Shown: positions 1-9,371, counted from the stretch's first letter. The stretch: 64,000 bases of DNA from JBGPTK01 sp963797765 (GCA_963797765.1 CAWCQU010000003.1:2155446-2219445), one strand, 5' to 3'. The notes: a model not told the origin generated them from the sequence alone. Program-made: numbers and translations.

Positions 1-29
1 GAGCGGCCGCGACGGCTCCTGAAATCGGA

Positions 30-1016
30 TCACTGGCCGGGCGAATTACCGCGCAGAGCGGCAACTTCTTGTGGATAAATTCGCATGGCACGGGAAAGAT
101 CAGATTCGTCTGGAACAGCGGGTCGTCGAGTGAGATTGAAATCCGGGAACGTCAATCCATTAAAGGTGACCGGAGTCTGGGAACCCGCAAAAGAATAGGG
201 AGGCCCTTGCACGGCATTGCCTGCAAAATCCACCCACTCCAAGAAGTGAGCCACTTCGTCTCCGCCAATGCAAACCACGATTTTCAGGACCTCGAGGCTC
301 GAAGTCTTCCGGCAGAGTGTCGAATAAAGGCTGGAACCACCTTGTTCGATGGTTCCAAAGTGGAAGGCGGCGGTATTGGCAATCACCTGAATCTGGTTGG
401 GGTCGTTGAAATCGGAATCGGTGAGCGGAATTCCCTGGCGATTCATGATGGTGATCGCTTGGGGAAAAGTAGCTCCGAAATCAGGATTCGTGGTGCTGCG
501 GTAGCGGATGTACCAACTCGTGTCTACGTTCAGATGCGCGAGCGTGGTGATGCGTCCGATATTTTGCGCGCCGGTGGCCTGGCTGCTGGGTAGCACACGG
601 AATTTATCGAAGTTAACCGGATCGGCGCCTTTGGATTCCAAATAGGCATTGATGAAAGCAGCGTGGCTTACTTCGTCCAGAGTATTGCTGCTGATGTATT
701 GCGGGCCGTCGCCATCGAGAAATTCAAAGGCTTGCTGGTAGTTATTTTGCGGACCATCGCTGGCGCCTCCCAGCTCCGCATACTGGATCCACATGTCGGC
801 TTCAATCAATTCGGCGGCAGCCAGGAAACGCAGAATCGCGATGTCTCCTCTGCTGAGATCCGAATCATCATCGTCGCGGCGATCTGAACCGAAAGCGGCA
901 AGCCCTTCCGTGAGCAGACCGGCGCCAACCGAAGCCGCGCCCGCCACCAACGCACCCTTTTGCAGAAATGAGCGCCGGGTGGACGGACGCTTCAAGATTT
1001 CTTTCTTTTGGTCCAT
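30..1016 (-). CDS. Tat-exported ferritin-like domain protein
   Basis: The 328-residue protein begins with a twin-arginine signal (TRRSFLQKG followed by a hydrophobic Ala/Gly-rich stretch), so it is probably exported folded. The mature part looks like the Ferritin_2 family: a helix with AAELIEADMW near the start, then two ExxH-type motifs, DEVSH in the middle and DEVAH near the C-terminus, which could bind a di-metal centre. I chose the ATG at 1016 because AAAGGAG lies just upstream; an in-frame start at 1181 would only add residues ahead of the Tat signal. It is the last gene of the visible minus-strand series, 263 bases from the cupredoxin gene. The exact substrate (iron storage, peroxide protection or other) cannot be read from the sequence. 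Confidence 0.85.
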   Translation of the reverse strand: MDQKKEILKRPSTRRSFLQKGALVAGAASVGAGLLTEGLAAFGSDRRDDDDSDLSRGDIAILRFLAAAELIEADMWIQYAELGGASDGPQNNYQQAFEFLDGDGPQYISSNTLDEVSHAAFINAYLESKGADPVNFDKFRVLPSSQATGAQNIGRITTLAHLNVDTSWYIRYRSTTNPDFGATFPQAITIMNRQGIPLTDSDFNDPNQIQVIANTAAFHFGTIEQGGSSLYSTLCRKTSSLEVLKIVVCIGGDEVAHFLEWVDFAGNAVQGPPYSFAGSQTPVTFNGLTFPDFNLTRRPAVPDESDLSRAMRIYPQEVAALRGNSPGQ

Positions 1017-1279
1017 TACATTTCTCCTTTTGCACCGTGAATTTTTTCCATCGAATTTGACACCAAAATTTCGCTTTATCCCGGGAGACCTTGTCGCGGC
1101 CACCACTTCAGCTGTCCCGGCGAAAGGGTATTCAAGACCGGCCGAGGCTTTGTCAGAGCGATGTCGAGGAATTGTCAACAAGGCGTAAAATCGGTGGGGA
1201 GGCGAGCAGGGCCGTGTTCATTGTGGGGGCGGGGGGAACTGTGAGGACCTTCGTCTGGAGGGAAGTTCCTAATCCGTGT

Positions 1280-2032
1280 TCAGGGACGTGCGTAGTCAGT
1301 GCCGGGCGGCGGGACGTAATCCAAGCCGTACTTATTCTTGTGAGTGGGAGTGAAATTGGGATTTTCGAGGATACGAACCTGGCCCAAACTTCGAGCGGAA
1401 TCCGAAATCGTTACCAGCCGCGTCAATTCCTTCAGGTTCTCCGGTGAACTGCGTTCGTACCAGATATTCATCTGATAGCGTCCGTCAGGAATGTTGGGGA
1501 TGATCACATTTCCAGACCGATCGGAGAGGCCAAAATAGGGAGTATCGACAGCCACGACGACCGCGCTCATTTCCGAATGAATGTTGCAGAAGAGAAAGCT
1601 GACGCCGGGCCGGTCAAATAAGACGGATCGCGTGGTTCCTGCTTCGTAGAGACCGAGATCGAATCGCTTCCCATCGTAAAGCGAAAAAATATTGTGGAAG
1701 AAAGGGTCTTTGTTTGGAAATTCCACCCTAGTGCCCACCGGCACGACTAGGACGTGTGGGGCGAAGGTCTTATGTAGTTGCACCAACTTCGGCGGCTTCG
1801 CGAGAGCTGTTGGACCGGAGGCATTCGCCGGCATTCGATCAAGAGGCACGAGCCAGACAACCACATTAGATGCGTCTGAAATGAGGTTAGGGTTCGTCTT
1901 GGCCTTTGCTGACTCCGTTCGTGTGATGGCGACATTCACGGCGGCAGGCTTTGCTTGCGCCCGGGCAAGAGGCAAATTGAGGCAAGCCGTCAAGAAAACA
2001 AGCGCGCTTAGAAGTGCAAAGGATCGCTTCAT
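1280..2032 (-). CDS. Cupredoxin-like exported protein (type 1 copper fold)
   Basis: The 250-residue protein starts with a signal sequence containing a possible lipobox (LTAC, Cys17), so it may be a lipoprotein. Residues about 85-165 form a cupredoxin domain with the expected type 1 copper ligands: His113 (FFHNIF), Cys149, His152 and Met155 (FCNIHSEM). The rest looks like a beta-sandwich that makes a short carboxypeptidase-regulatory-like tail (VIIPNIPDGRYQMNIWY). The ATG at 2032 lies 13 bases after the stop of the upstream beta-barrel gene, so the two are almost certainly co-transcribed. The likely role is periplasmic electron transfer or copper handling; the partner is not identifiable beyond the neighbouring barrel. 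Confidence 0.85.
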   Translation of the reverse strand: MKRSFALLSALVFLTACLNLPLARAQAKPAAVNVAITRTESAKAKTNPNLISDASNVVVWLVPLDRMPANASGPTALAKPPKLVQLHKTFAPHVLVVPVGTRVEFPNKDPFFHNIFSLYDGKRFDLGLYEAGTTRSVLFDRPGVSFLFCNIHSEMSAVVVAVDTPYFGLSDRSGNVIIPNIPDGRYQMNIWYERSSPENLKELTRLVTISDSARSLGQVRILENPNFTPTHKNKYGLDYVPPPGTDYARP

Positions 2033-2045
2033 AGTGTTGTTCGCT

Positions 2046-3659
2046 TCAAAAGATATACCCCAGACTAACGCCGGTTTGATTCGCAATATTCGCATTGCTA
2101 TCCAGGGTGTAGGTCTGCAGCCGCCGGTACTCAAGCGAAACCAACACATCCGAGCGCATTCGGTAAATGAAATTCACAAATGGACTGAAATTTCGAGAAA
2201 GTGAAGAGCCATAATATTGCGCGGTTGCCGGGAAGGCCCTCAGTTCGCTTGCGAAAGGGTTATCTTGCCCGTAGGCGAGGTTTACCTCGAAATTGGCTTT
2301 CGGCTTGTATTTCAATTGCACCCAGCCTCCCATCGAATCGAGGCCATGAATGGTTGTGCCTGCATTGTAGATGGGTCCCGAGAGCAGGATGCTTTGGCCA
2401 ATTCCTCCGCTCAATCCGCCTACGCTCCTTCCCCGATAGAATTCGCCGCTCAGATCGAAGAAGTTGCCCAACGAGAGAGTTACGTCGGTGGTGCCGGCCC
2501 AGCCATCCACGGTTCTGCCAAATCCCCAGTTCTGGCGCCCGTAATAGCTGCCGAGTCCGATTATTAAATTCCGGCCGAACCCTTGCCGGCTCCACGCAAC
2601 GCGCACGGCGTAAGCGGGCTGTCCGGATTGCTCACCCGCGGTTGGGTCACGATAACCTTCCTCAGGAACATCTCCGGTGAGTGAATCCAGAATGCCCGCT
2701 TGGAACAGCAAGCTGGAAGCGCTGGAGAGCATGACGCGATGCTCGATGCGGATTTGGGGGGTCCAGCTCCACAAATTACCAGAATAGGATAATGCAGGAA
2801 TTGCGAGAGAGGCCAACGTGGTGGGAGTAAGAGGCGCAAAAAAAAGGGAGTCTTGTCCGGCAACGAGAGAGGTGTTTTCCCAATCCAGGCGGATCGTCCC
2901 CGTGCGCAGGCGCATGACGCCGAACGCCGTGCCATTCGGTGTGAGGGGAAAGCCTCCGGCAAAATCAAATTTCACATTCGCACTGGTGCGCGCGCCAGCG
3001 ATGTCCGGCCCGAAAGCTTCAATACCGATTTGCGATTGCCGGAGTGATCCTGAAAAAGCCTGTGGGGCTCCAATTGTTTCCGTCGGTTTTGCAATTTGCG
3101 GGAAATCCAAATTGTCAACCGAGCCGCGAGTTACGAGCGCGTTCAGAAGCACGATCCCCGAGAGGCGTACCCGGTACTTCGATCCGCTCTCCACTTTTGT
3201 TTGGCTTTGTTCGATGATTTTGTCGTTCATCAAGCTTTGGTCATCTTCCACTTTGGAGACTCGTTCTTCCAGAGAGACGCTCGGGACCTGGGCAACTGTC
3301 GAAGAAGCCGTGGCCGAGGACGAGGAAGATATTTGCGGTACTGTCGCGACGGTTGTCTGGTATGCGGCGGTTCGCGTGGCCAGTTGTTCTCTTGTTCGAT
3401 TCAACTCGGCGCGAAGAGACTGGGCTTCCTGCGAAGAACGTTGCTGGGCGGAGCGCAACTCAACCACTTGCGAATTCAGCGCCTGGACCTGGGATTGGAG
3501 CGAACGCAGGGACGCTGCCAAGGATTTCAGATCCGGGGCGGGCTCCTTTGAGGAAGGACTTGGTGCGTTCTGGCTCCTTGCCATCGAAGTCGAAAGAAGC
3601 AAGAAACTGGCTGTCGCGAGTATCTTGAATTGGAATCTGGAGAGCCGGTCGCTTTGCAT
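2046..3659 (-). CDS. Outer-membrane beta-barrel protein with N-terminal coiled coil
   Basis: The 537-residue protein has a Sec signal peptide (SLLLSTSMARSQ region), then a Gln/Ser/Arg-rich heptad stretch at about residues 45-105 that should form a coiled coil, and then alternating aromatic/polar strands typical of a porin-like barrel, ending in the aromatic residue Phe (GVSLGYIF). This is the layout of trimeric DcaP-like porins. The ATG at 3659 is preceded by AAGGAG; the frame is open further upstream to 3710 but without a ribosome site. It is the first gene of a two-gene unit with the cupredoxin, which suggests a joint outer-membrane/periplasmic function. Substrate unknown. Confidence 0.8.
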   Translation of the reverse strand: MQSDRLSRFQFKILATASFLLLSTSMARSQNAPSPSSKEPAPDLKSLAASLRSLQSQVQALNSQVVELRSAQQRSSQEAQSLRAELNRTREQLATRTAAYQTTVATVPQISSSSSATASSTVAQVPSVSLEERVSKVEDDQSLMNDKIIEQSQTKVESGSKYRVRLSGIVLLNALVTRGSVDNLDFPQIAKPTETIGAPQAFSGSLRQSQIGIEAFGPDIAGARTSANVKFDFAGGFPLTPNGTAFGVMRLRTGTIRLDWENTSLVAGQDSLFFAPLTPTTLASLAIPALSYSGNLWSWTPQIRIEHRVMLSSASSLLFQAGILDSLTGDVPEEGYRDPTAGEQSGQPAYAVRVAWSRQGFGRNLIIGLGSYYGRQNWGFGRTVDGWAGTTDVTLSLGNFFDLSGEFYRGRSVGGLSGGIGQSILLSGPIYNAGTTIHGLDSMGGWVQLKYKPKANFEVNLAYGQDNPFASELRAFPATAQYYGSSLSRNFSPFVNFIYRMRSDVLVSLEYRRLQTYTLDSNANIANQTGVSLGYIF

Positions 3660-4185
3660 GGTGGAACTCCTTGGCAATCCGTATGACGTTTCGATTCCCG
3701 AACGTCTCACCTGGCGAGCAGGCTATTCGCTTTGCGCTTAGGGAACAGACGGCGCCTAATTCATCGGTTCTGTTAATTCCTTAGCAGATTGGCGCAAGAC
3801 GAGAGGGCGCTCATACCAATCGGGAAATAACACTGACCCAGCCTTAGGACGCTTATAACAGAGTGCACCATGTAATCGTGTTTTGTCGATGCTGCCTCAA
3901 GTGCTCTACACGCGCATCAAGTGCCAACGCCGAGTGAGTGTGGCAGAACAAGGGCTATTCGATTTGATTGGATGCCGAAATTGCTCCGTGGATTCCTTGC
4001 CAAGCAGTCCGCGGCGCAACCAATTGAATCTAGATTGCGGAGATTCAATCCGAGAATTCGAAAGAGAAGAACGGAAGGATGGACTTGTGAAGATGCCGAT
4101 CAGGTTTTGAGAGAGGGGCCACACCGCTAACCTGCTTTGCCCACGGGCAGGTTAGCGGGAGCGCTCCTTAATCATAATGCTGGCA
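3660..4185. other. Intergenic region between OmpA-family and beta-barrel genes
   Basis: No credible gene is present in these 526 bases: the short open frames lack ribosome sites and have no recognisable protein character. The region must hold the promoter of the minus-strand barrel gene and the 3' end of the OmpA-family transcript. The only clear structure is the long hairpin at 4124-4158, listed separately. Confidence 0.6.
4124..4158. repeat. Perfect 12-bp inverted repeat (hairpin)
   Basis: CCGCTAACCTGC at 4124-4135 is followed after 11 bases by its exact reverse complement at 4147-4158. It lies 27 bases downstream of the OmpA-family stop codon, so it may end that minus-strand transcript or protect its 3' end. 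There is no T-tract on either side, so it is not a textbook intrinsic terminator. Confidence 0.6.
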
Positions 4186-5736
4186 CTATTGCTGGCCGAT
4201 GGGGGCTCTAGAACCGATGACATCTCCTGAGACGACTAGTTCCACGCGGCGGTTTTGTTGACGGCCTGCCGAAGTATCATTGGATGCGACGGGCATGGTT
4301 TTTCCAAATCCTTGTGCGGTTATGGCGTCGCTAGAAACGCCCTGGGTCACAAGGTACTCGCGCACGGCGTTGGCTCTCTGTTCGGATAATTTTTGATTGT
4401 ATTCATCGCCGCCGACGCTATCCGTATGGCCTTCGATTTGAAGCTTTAAGCCGGGATGGGCGAGTATGATTCCGGAAATTTTCGAGAGCTTCTCGCGCGC
4501 GCCGGGCTTCAGAGTGTATTTGCCCGTATCGAAAAGCACATCGGACATGTTCACGATCAAGCCGCGAGCTGTTTCGCGAGTTTCCAGAATCAGGTTCAAC
4601 TGCGAGCGAAGCTGTTCACGCAGCTGGGCCTTTTCTTGTTCCGCTTGCGCAGCGGCCTGCAAAGCGTCCTGCCGGGCTTTCTCGGTCTCCGCTTGCGCAG
4701 CCTGCTGCTGCGACTGAGCTTCGGCGCTGGCCGCCTCTGCCCTTCTGCGAGCCTCGTCCGCTTGCGCCTTGGCGCGCTCGGCGGCGGCACGCTCCGAATC
4801 CGATTGAGAAGCCTGTGCTTTGGCATCCGCTTCGCGCTGAGCCGCGGCTGCTTGCTCATTGGCTAGCTGTTCGTCTTGTATCTTGCGAACGGTAATCAAA
4901 CGGGCATCTTCAGCATTTTGCGCCGCGTCGCGCGAGTTTTGGGCCACGGTTTTCTTGCCCACCTTCCCGGTCAATTCCTCTTCCGCATTCTGGAGACTTA
5001 TTTCGGCTTTCTGGTAGGTGTCTAAGGCATAGTGTTCTGCACCAGTCCAGCGCGCGATCCGTAGAGCATTGCGAGCTTCATAGAGTTCTAGGGGAGTCTT
5101 GCGATCCAGCACCATGGGGCGGATGTCCGTAGGATTTACGTTCAAGACGTATTGTCCGCGCTCCAACAGTTCATATTTGGCGTCAATCACTTCAATAGTG
5201 CCTACTGTGTCCTCGCGCACAAAATTTTCCATTACCACCACGTCGCTCGGCTGAGTTACCGCAAAATAAGGCTCGGCAGTGATGATCAGACCGAACGTTT
5301 GCAGATCGGTGGTGACATTGAGTTTGCTGTTATCTCCGTTCAACAGCACTTCGCCTAAATTCTTGGGCCGGCCTTCGGGAGTGATGGCCCACATCACATA
5401 GGTGAGATATTCCGAACCGAATTGGGTCGCGGGGGTCATTTTGTCCATGCGGGCGTCGATTTGGATATGGCCCTGCTTGCTGTTGACAGTGACGACTCCT
5501 TTCGCCTGAGGCATCAGCGCGGTACCACGGAAATCGACTTTGGTCGAACCGCTGCGATGGCGATAGTTGATTGCTTTCGTGGTCCGGCCCACAACGGTTA
5601 TTCTATAAATGGGAACAGAGCCGGAGCGGTCAACTTGAACTTGACCTTCTGGGACTCTCTGCGGGGATTGTTGAGCCCACGCGGGGATGGTACAGAGCGC
5701 GGCGACTAGGCCGACGAGCATGCGGAATGATTTCAT
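4186..5736 (-). CDS. OmpA-family protein with Ala/Gln coiled coil
   Basis: The 516-residue protein carries a signal peptide (LVGLVAALCTIPAWAQQ), a beta-rich N-terminal part up to about residue 210, a long Ala/Glu/Gln/Arg helical segment at about 215-385 that should be coiled coil, and a C-terminal OmpA peptidoglycan-binding domain (about 390-505) with FDTGKYTLKPGAREKL, the core IEGHTDSVGGDEYNQKLSEQ and NRRVEL. It probably tethers the outer membrane to peptidoglycan. The N-terminal half does not match a barrel I recognise. The start at 5736 has only a weak GAGGGTG ahead of it. It is flanked by long non-coding stretches and looks monocistronic. Confidence 0.85.
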   Translation of the reverse strand: MKSFRMLVGLVAALCTIPAWAQQSPQRVPEGQVQVDRSGSVPIYRITVVGRTTKAINYRHRSGSTKVDFRGTALMPQAKGVVTVNSKQGHIQIDARMDKMTPATQFGSEYLTYVMWAITPEGRPKNLGEVLLNGDNSKLNVTTDLQTFGLIITAEPYFAVTQPSDVVVMENFVREDTVGTIEVIDAKYELLERGQYVLNVNPTDIRPMVLDRKTPLELYEARNALRIARWTGAEHYALDTYQKAEISLQNAEEELTGKVGKKTVAQNSRDAAQNAEDARLITVRKIQDEQLANEQAAAAQREADAKAQASQSDSERAAAERAKAQADEARRRAEAASAEAQSQQQAAQAETEKARQDALQAAAQAEQEKAQLREQLRSQLNLILETRETARGLIVNMSDVLFDTGKYTLKPGAREKLSKISGIILAHPGLKLQIEGHTDSVGGDEYNQKLSEQRANAVREYLVTQGVSSDAITAQGFGKTMPVASNDTSAGRQQNRRVELVVSGDVIGSRAPIGQQ

Positions 5737-6130
5737 TTTTCACCCTCTCTTCTCTTTCTAAGCTCTCTTGAGCTATCTGCTGGAACTCGGGTCTTAGAAG
5801 CGCATTGCGTGGAAACTTGCACTACAGGCGCGGCGGCTGGCCGAGAGTGGTAAAGGACGCTTGCCTAATTGACGGCTTCGCGAAGCAGCAAGAGTTGCTC
5901 TCGGCGAACTGAGCCCCGGCGTCCAAGCTGTCACGCCAAGAGTAGTCGTGCCCGGCTCCAGTTGGAATACGGGTTTCCCTTGATATTCTCCGGGAACTTC
6001 ATCTAGGGGGCTGGATTCCTAGCACTCGTCCCACAGCATGGTGATACGATGCGACGGTGCGCTTCCTCATTTGACGTGCGAGCACGCTAATTTTTCAGCC
6101 GTGACGCAGAGGTGGCCCGGGAGGAGAGAG
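5737..6130. other. Divergent intergenic region
   Basis: These 394 bases separate the OmpA-family gene (minus) from the BON gene (plus) and must contain both promoters. The BON frame is open upstream to 6038, but I see no ribosome site there. No RNA gene or strong repeat was noticed. Confidence 0.5.
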
Positions 6131-6982
6131 TTGAAGTCTTCCACAAGTGGCGAAACAGGTTCCGGCCGGCCGATCGCCGGTCTGATCCTTCTTCTGGTGG
6201 TGGCGGGGGGGCTCTACTATCTTTTCACTCGAAATGCTTCCTTTCAAAACGCGTTTCATTCGATGAAAGAATCGACAGAAGATGCGACCACAACTTCACG
6301 GGTGCGAACAGCCTTGCTTCTTTCCAAGCAAGTCTCTCCCTTCGGCATCAAAGTAGAAACCAGCAAAGGAGAAGTGACGCTACAGGGACAAGTGCCTTCG
6401 GAGGAATTGAAAGGCATGGCGGGAGCGATCGCCCAGGACACATCGGGGGTCAAGCAAGTGCACAACAACCTGAACGTCAACCCTTCGGCGGAGCGCAATC
6501 CTGACGAAGCGCGCCTTGCCGAACGCGTTGCCGATCTCGAATTGAAAACCATGATCGGCGATGCTTTTTCCAAAAATGCCGACGTGCGGGATAAACATAT
6601 TGAGACGGAAGTAAAAAACCACATGGTGACGTTAAGCGGAACGGTGGATACCGCCAGTCAGAAGCATGCAGCGGAACAAATCGCTTGGCAGGTTCCTGGC
6701 GTGCAAGGCGTGCAGAATAACCTGAACGCCACGAATGCGGATGCCACTCCAGAGAGTGCCGACGTGAAGCTGGCGCATCGGGTGGAATTCGAATTGTATT
6801 CGACAAAAGCGATTTCCTTGAAGACCATGCAAATCCATGCCGAAAACGGAACTGTTACTCTAAGTGGAAACGTTGGATCCCGTGCTGAAAAGCTGCTGGC
6901 CGAAAGAGTGACTCAGTCGGTGGAGGGAGTTCGAAAGGTGATGGATAGCCTGGTAGCGCCGGAGGTAACGCAGCCTGATTGA
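6131..6982 (+). CDS. Membrane-anchored triple BON domain protein
   Basis: One transmembrane helix near the N-terminus (IAGLILLLVVAGGLYYLF) is followed by three BON domains, each with the typical pattern of an alpha helix, IKVETSKGEVTLQGQV-type strands and a VKQVHNNLNV-type end. BON domains bind phospholipid or peptidoglycan, so the protein likely sits on the periplasmic face and supports envelope stability. I favour a TTG start at 6131 because GGGAGGAG lies just upstream; the frame could also start at an ATG at 6038, which would add 31 residues without any visible ribosome site. No operon partner is evident. Confidence 0.8.
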   Translation: MKSSTSGETGSGRPIAGLILLLVVAGGLYYLFTRNASFQNAFHSMKESTEDATTTSRVRTALLLSKQVSPFGIKVETSKGEVTLQGQVPSEELKGMAGAIAQDTSGVKQVHNNLNVNPSAERNPDEARLAERVADLELKTMIGDAFSKNADVRDKHIETEVKNHMVTLSGTVDTASQKHAAEQIAWQVPGVQGVQNNLNATNADATPESADVKLAHRVEFELYSTKAISLKTMQIHAENGTVTLSGNVGSRAEKLLAERVTQSVEGVRKVMDSLVAPEVTQPD

Positions 6983-7103
6983 TGACTTGAACCTAGCCGT
7001 TTCCACCAAGCCCAGATTGCTCAACACAAATTATCGTTGCTATCCGAATATAGCGAGTGTGCAACGAAAGGCGACTCAAGAATGAACCTTAATCAATCGG
7101 AAG

Positions 7104-7523
7104 ATGGATATGCCGGTGGATGAATCAGCAGCCGTAAAACTGCGAAGTCATTGGCGAACCTTGGGCACTTGCTGGGTGATCTACGGCATTCTGCGCCTGG
7201 CGATGGGAATTTGCCTTGTCCTGTTTAGCGGGACCGCCACGGTAATGTTTGGGGCGCTCTTGGGCCGGGTACCGAATCCTTTTGCGCTGATGAGCGATTT
7301 TCATTTCGTTTATCTGGCGTTCATAGCCTTGTCGTTTTTGTGCGGAATTGTTGGACTGTTGGCTGGCATGGCTCTGCTTGCAAATCAAACTTCAGGGCGC
7401 AACATGGCCATTATTGCGGCGTTTTTGTCGGTCTCTGAGATTCCATTTGGAATCACACTGGGAATTTACACACTGGTCATCTTGCTGCCGCCTTGGGACG
7501 TTTCTGCCCGAACCCGAACCTAG
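7104..7523 (+). CDS. Small four-helix integral membrane protein
   Basis: The 139-residue protein is mostly hydrophobic with four predicted membrane helices (around WVIYGILRLAMGICLVLF, LAFIALSFLCGIVGLLAGM, MAIIAAFLSVSEIPFGI and LVILLPPW). Nothing in it identifies a transport or enzymatic function. The ATG at 7104 follows a weak CGGAAG. It ends 50 bases before the convergent lipoprotein gene. Unknown function; confidence in coding is from length, hydrophobic pattern and codon use. Confidence 0.65.
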   Translation: MDMPVDESAAVKLRSHWRTLGTCWVIYGILRLAMGICLVLFSGTATVMFGALLGRVPNPFALMSDFHFVYLAFIALSFLCGIVGLLAGMALLANQTSGRNMAIIAAFLSVSEIPFGITLGIYTLVILLPPWDVSARTRT

Positions 7524-7573
7524 TCGCGAGTGGACCGGGCTCGCCTTCAGAACCCACACAGCGGCTCAGGCCT

Positions 7574-8050
7574 CTACTTCTCTGGTGGCTTAGGGGCAGG
7601 GGGACTCGAGGGATTCTGTTTTGCGCCGGACGCTTCAGTGGCTTTGATGATGTCATGAATATCCGGCATGCCTGTGTGGGCAGCATCGGCAGGCGCGCCG
7701 GAATGCGTCTTGTCCATGGGCGGATGTTCGAATTGCCCACCCGTCGGCTGGCTCTTCAGCACGACCCAATCTCCGGCGTGACGTTCCATGAAGTAAGTCA
7801 TCTCCATGGTGGCGCCTCCCTGCTTCAGCTTGAATTCGACATCGGCCTGGGCCTGATCGCCGTTGACCGCGATTTGTTTGTAGTCCCTGTCTATGGCGGA
7901 GACATTGATTGAGCCGAGCGTGGTGAGATGTTTTTCGATGCTCGCTCGGATCGCATCCTGATCAGCAACTTTCGTTTCGACTTTCTTCTGGCAGCCGGCG
8001 ATTGAGGCGATCAGCAAAAACAGGGCGATACAACTCAAATTTCGATTCAT
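7574..8050 (-). CDS. Putative lipoprotein
   Basis: The 158-residue product has a classic lipoprotein signal (FLLIASIAGC, Cys20), so it is probably lipid-anchored. The mature part resembles a small NTF2/DUF4878-like fold (IRASIEKHLTTLGSINVSAIDRD, DVEFKLKQGG, GDWVVLKSQ) and ends in a Pro/Ser/Lys-rich tail (SSPPAPKPPEK). The start at 8050 is chosen because the signal peptide begins there and GAGAGGA precedes it; the frame extends upstream to 8170 without signal features. Function unknown. Confidence 0.8.
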   Translation of the reverse strand: MNRNLSCIALFLLIASIAGCQKKVETKVADQDAIRASIEKHLTTLGSINVSAIDRDYKQIAVNGDQAQADVEFKLKQGGATMEMTYFMERHAGDWVVLKSQPTGGQFEHPPMDKTHSGAPADAAHTGMPDIHDIIKATEASGAKQNPSSPPAPKPPEK

Positions 8051-8258
8051 GCGAATGTCCTCTCCAGACCATTGGCCAGCGATTTTTGCGCGCTCGAGGG
8101 CGCCATCCACATCGACGAGTACGCTCCGAGGGCGAATGTCTATGATGTTGGATTTGAGAAAAATCCGCAACCGGCTAGAAATATCGCCAGTGAGGTCAGT
8201 TTGCTTACGGCACGGGATAATGCTCGGTTTGAGTGAACCTCAGGAACTTGATTCGCCG

Positions 8259-9053
8259 CTAACCGGCTGCCTGAATTTTGGCCTGAGGCATTCTCTTTTC
8301 TTTCTGATGCTCCTGGCCTCGCTCGTATCCGTAGCGGAATGCCTGTTTGTCATAGATATGAGGATGGAGAGCGCGAAGCTGAGAGAGGCATTGCTCATAA
8401 GGCTTGTTGCGATTTTCGGGACGGAGGGCGCATTCGAAGCCGCGACGATAGTCTACTTCATCCTCTTCAAAGTGGCCTTGGGTCGCGGCGTAATGCTCTT
8501 TCTCAACATCGCGCAGTCCGACCCACCACATTTCGCGAGCGCGGTCGACGCTCTCCGCACCGGCGCGGTCGAGAGCGGCGCGAGCCGCTTCCCTGCGGGA
8601 CGCATCGTCTACAAAAGCGATGACAACCGTTCGTCCCTGGCGTAACGCATCCTCGTAAACAAAAAGCTCGTCCGCTGGAAGTCCTTCCGAGGCCGCCGAA
8701 TCAATCGCGGCGCCGGCCACTCCGCCTCCCACCGCACCGAGCGCACCTAGAATTGCTCCGCTGACCAAGCCGATAGCAATGATAGGCCCTACGCCAGGAA
8801 TGAACGCGCTGATCAGACCGCCGGCGAGTTCATATCCACCCGCTAATCCCACTGCGCCGCCAATGGCAGCGCCGAGGGCTTTGCCGATTCCAGGTTGCTC
8901 AGTATCTGAAGTAGGAACGGACTGAAGCTCCTTCTCGGTAGCATGGGGGGTAAGGAAGCTGATCTTGTCCGGATGGATGCCGACCGAGTGAAGTTCCGCA
9001 ACACCGCGTTCTGCTTCGACCCGCGACTTGAAGACCCCTGCGATTGCTTCCAT
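8259..9053 (-). CDS. Glycine-zipper general-stress-type protein
   Basis: The 264-residue protein starts with a ferredoxin-like fold typical of the heat-induced stress YflT / general stress protein 17M family (AGVFKSRVEAERGVAELHSVGI, DKISFLTP), followed by a Gly/Ala-rich glycine-zipper region at about 55-115 that may insert in or associate with membranes, and then a second alpha/beta stretch with VVIAFVDDASRREAARAALDRAGAE. The C-terminal 70 residues are charged and rich in Tyr, Arg and Glu. The start at 9053 has AAAGGAG upstream. Its role is inferred only from the family: stress protection. Confidence 0.75.
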   Translation of the reverse strand: MEAIAGVFKSRVEAERGVAELHSVGIHPDKISFLTPHATEKELQSVPTSDTEQPGIGKALGAAIGGAVGLAGGYELAGGLISAFIPGVGPIIAIGLVSGAILGALGAVGGGVAGAAIDSAASEGLPADELFVYEDALRQGRTVVIAFVDDASRREAARAALDRAGAESVDRAREMWWVGLRDVEKEHYAATQGHFEEDEVDYRRGFECALRPENRNKPYEQCLSQLRALHPHIYDKQAFRYGYERGQEHQKEKRMPQAKIQAAG

Positions 9054-9371
9054 AAGGCGCTCCTTTGAAGACTGGAACTAACCGCACCCTGAATAATTAA
9101 GATTCATTTGACGGGGAGAAGGTTTCGAGAAGCTTTACGGCTTGAAGAGACGACTGCCCAGCAGGCCGCCGAATCATGAAACGTACCTCCTCAATCGCTG
9201 ACAATAGAGATTCCAGGCGTATAATGACCTGCCGGAGCGGGGGCATTTCGCACGACGAGCAGTTGTCGCGGCTTCCGCGAGGTGTGTAAGCAAATCGTCT
9301 GAGGCGAATCGGAGCGTCCACAAGCGGGCAAGGCTCACCAATTCATTGTTCCGTATGCCGGAGGGTTTACG
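9054..9371. other. Divergent intergenic region
   Basis: These 318 bases separate the stress protein (minus) from the radical SAM gene (plus). They contain one tiny minus-strand frame with a very good ribosome site (9097-9177, listed separately) but no other convincing gene, repeat or RNA. Confidence 0.5.
9097..9177 (-). CDS. Possible 26-residue small protein or leader peptide
   Basis: An ATG at 9177 on the minus strand is preceded at ideal distance by GAGGAGG (9186-9192 on the plus strand as cctcctc). It encodes a basic peptide starting MIRRPAGQSS and stops 43 bases before the stress-protein start, in the same direction. The strong ribosome site is the only support; the composition is not informative and a longer version beginning at 9243 or 9321 is possible. 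It may be a leader peptide for the stress gene. Confidence 0.3.
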   Translation of the reverse strand: MIRRPAGQSSLQAVKLLETFSPSNES

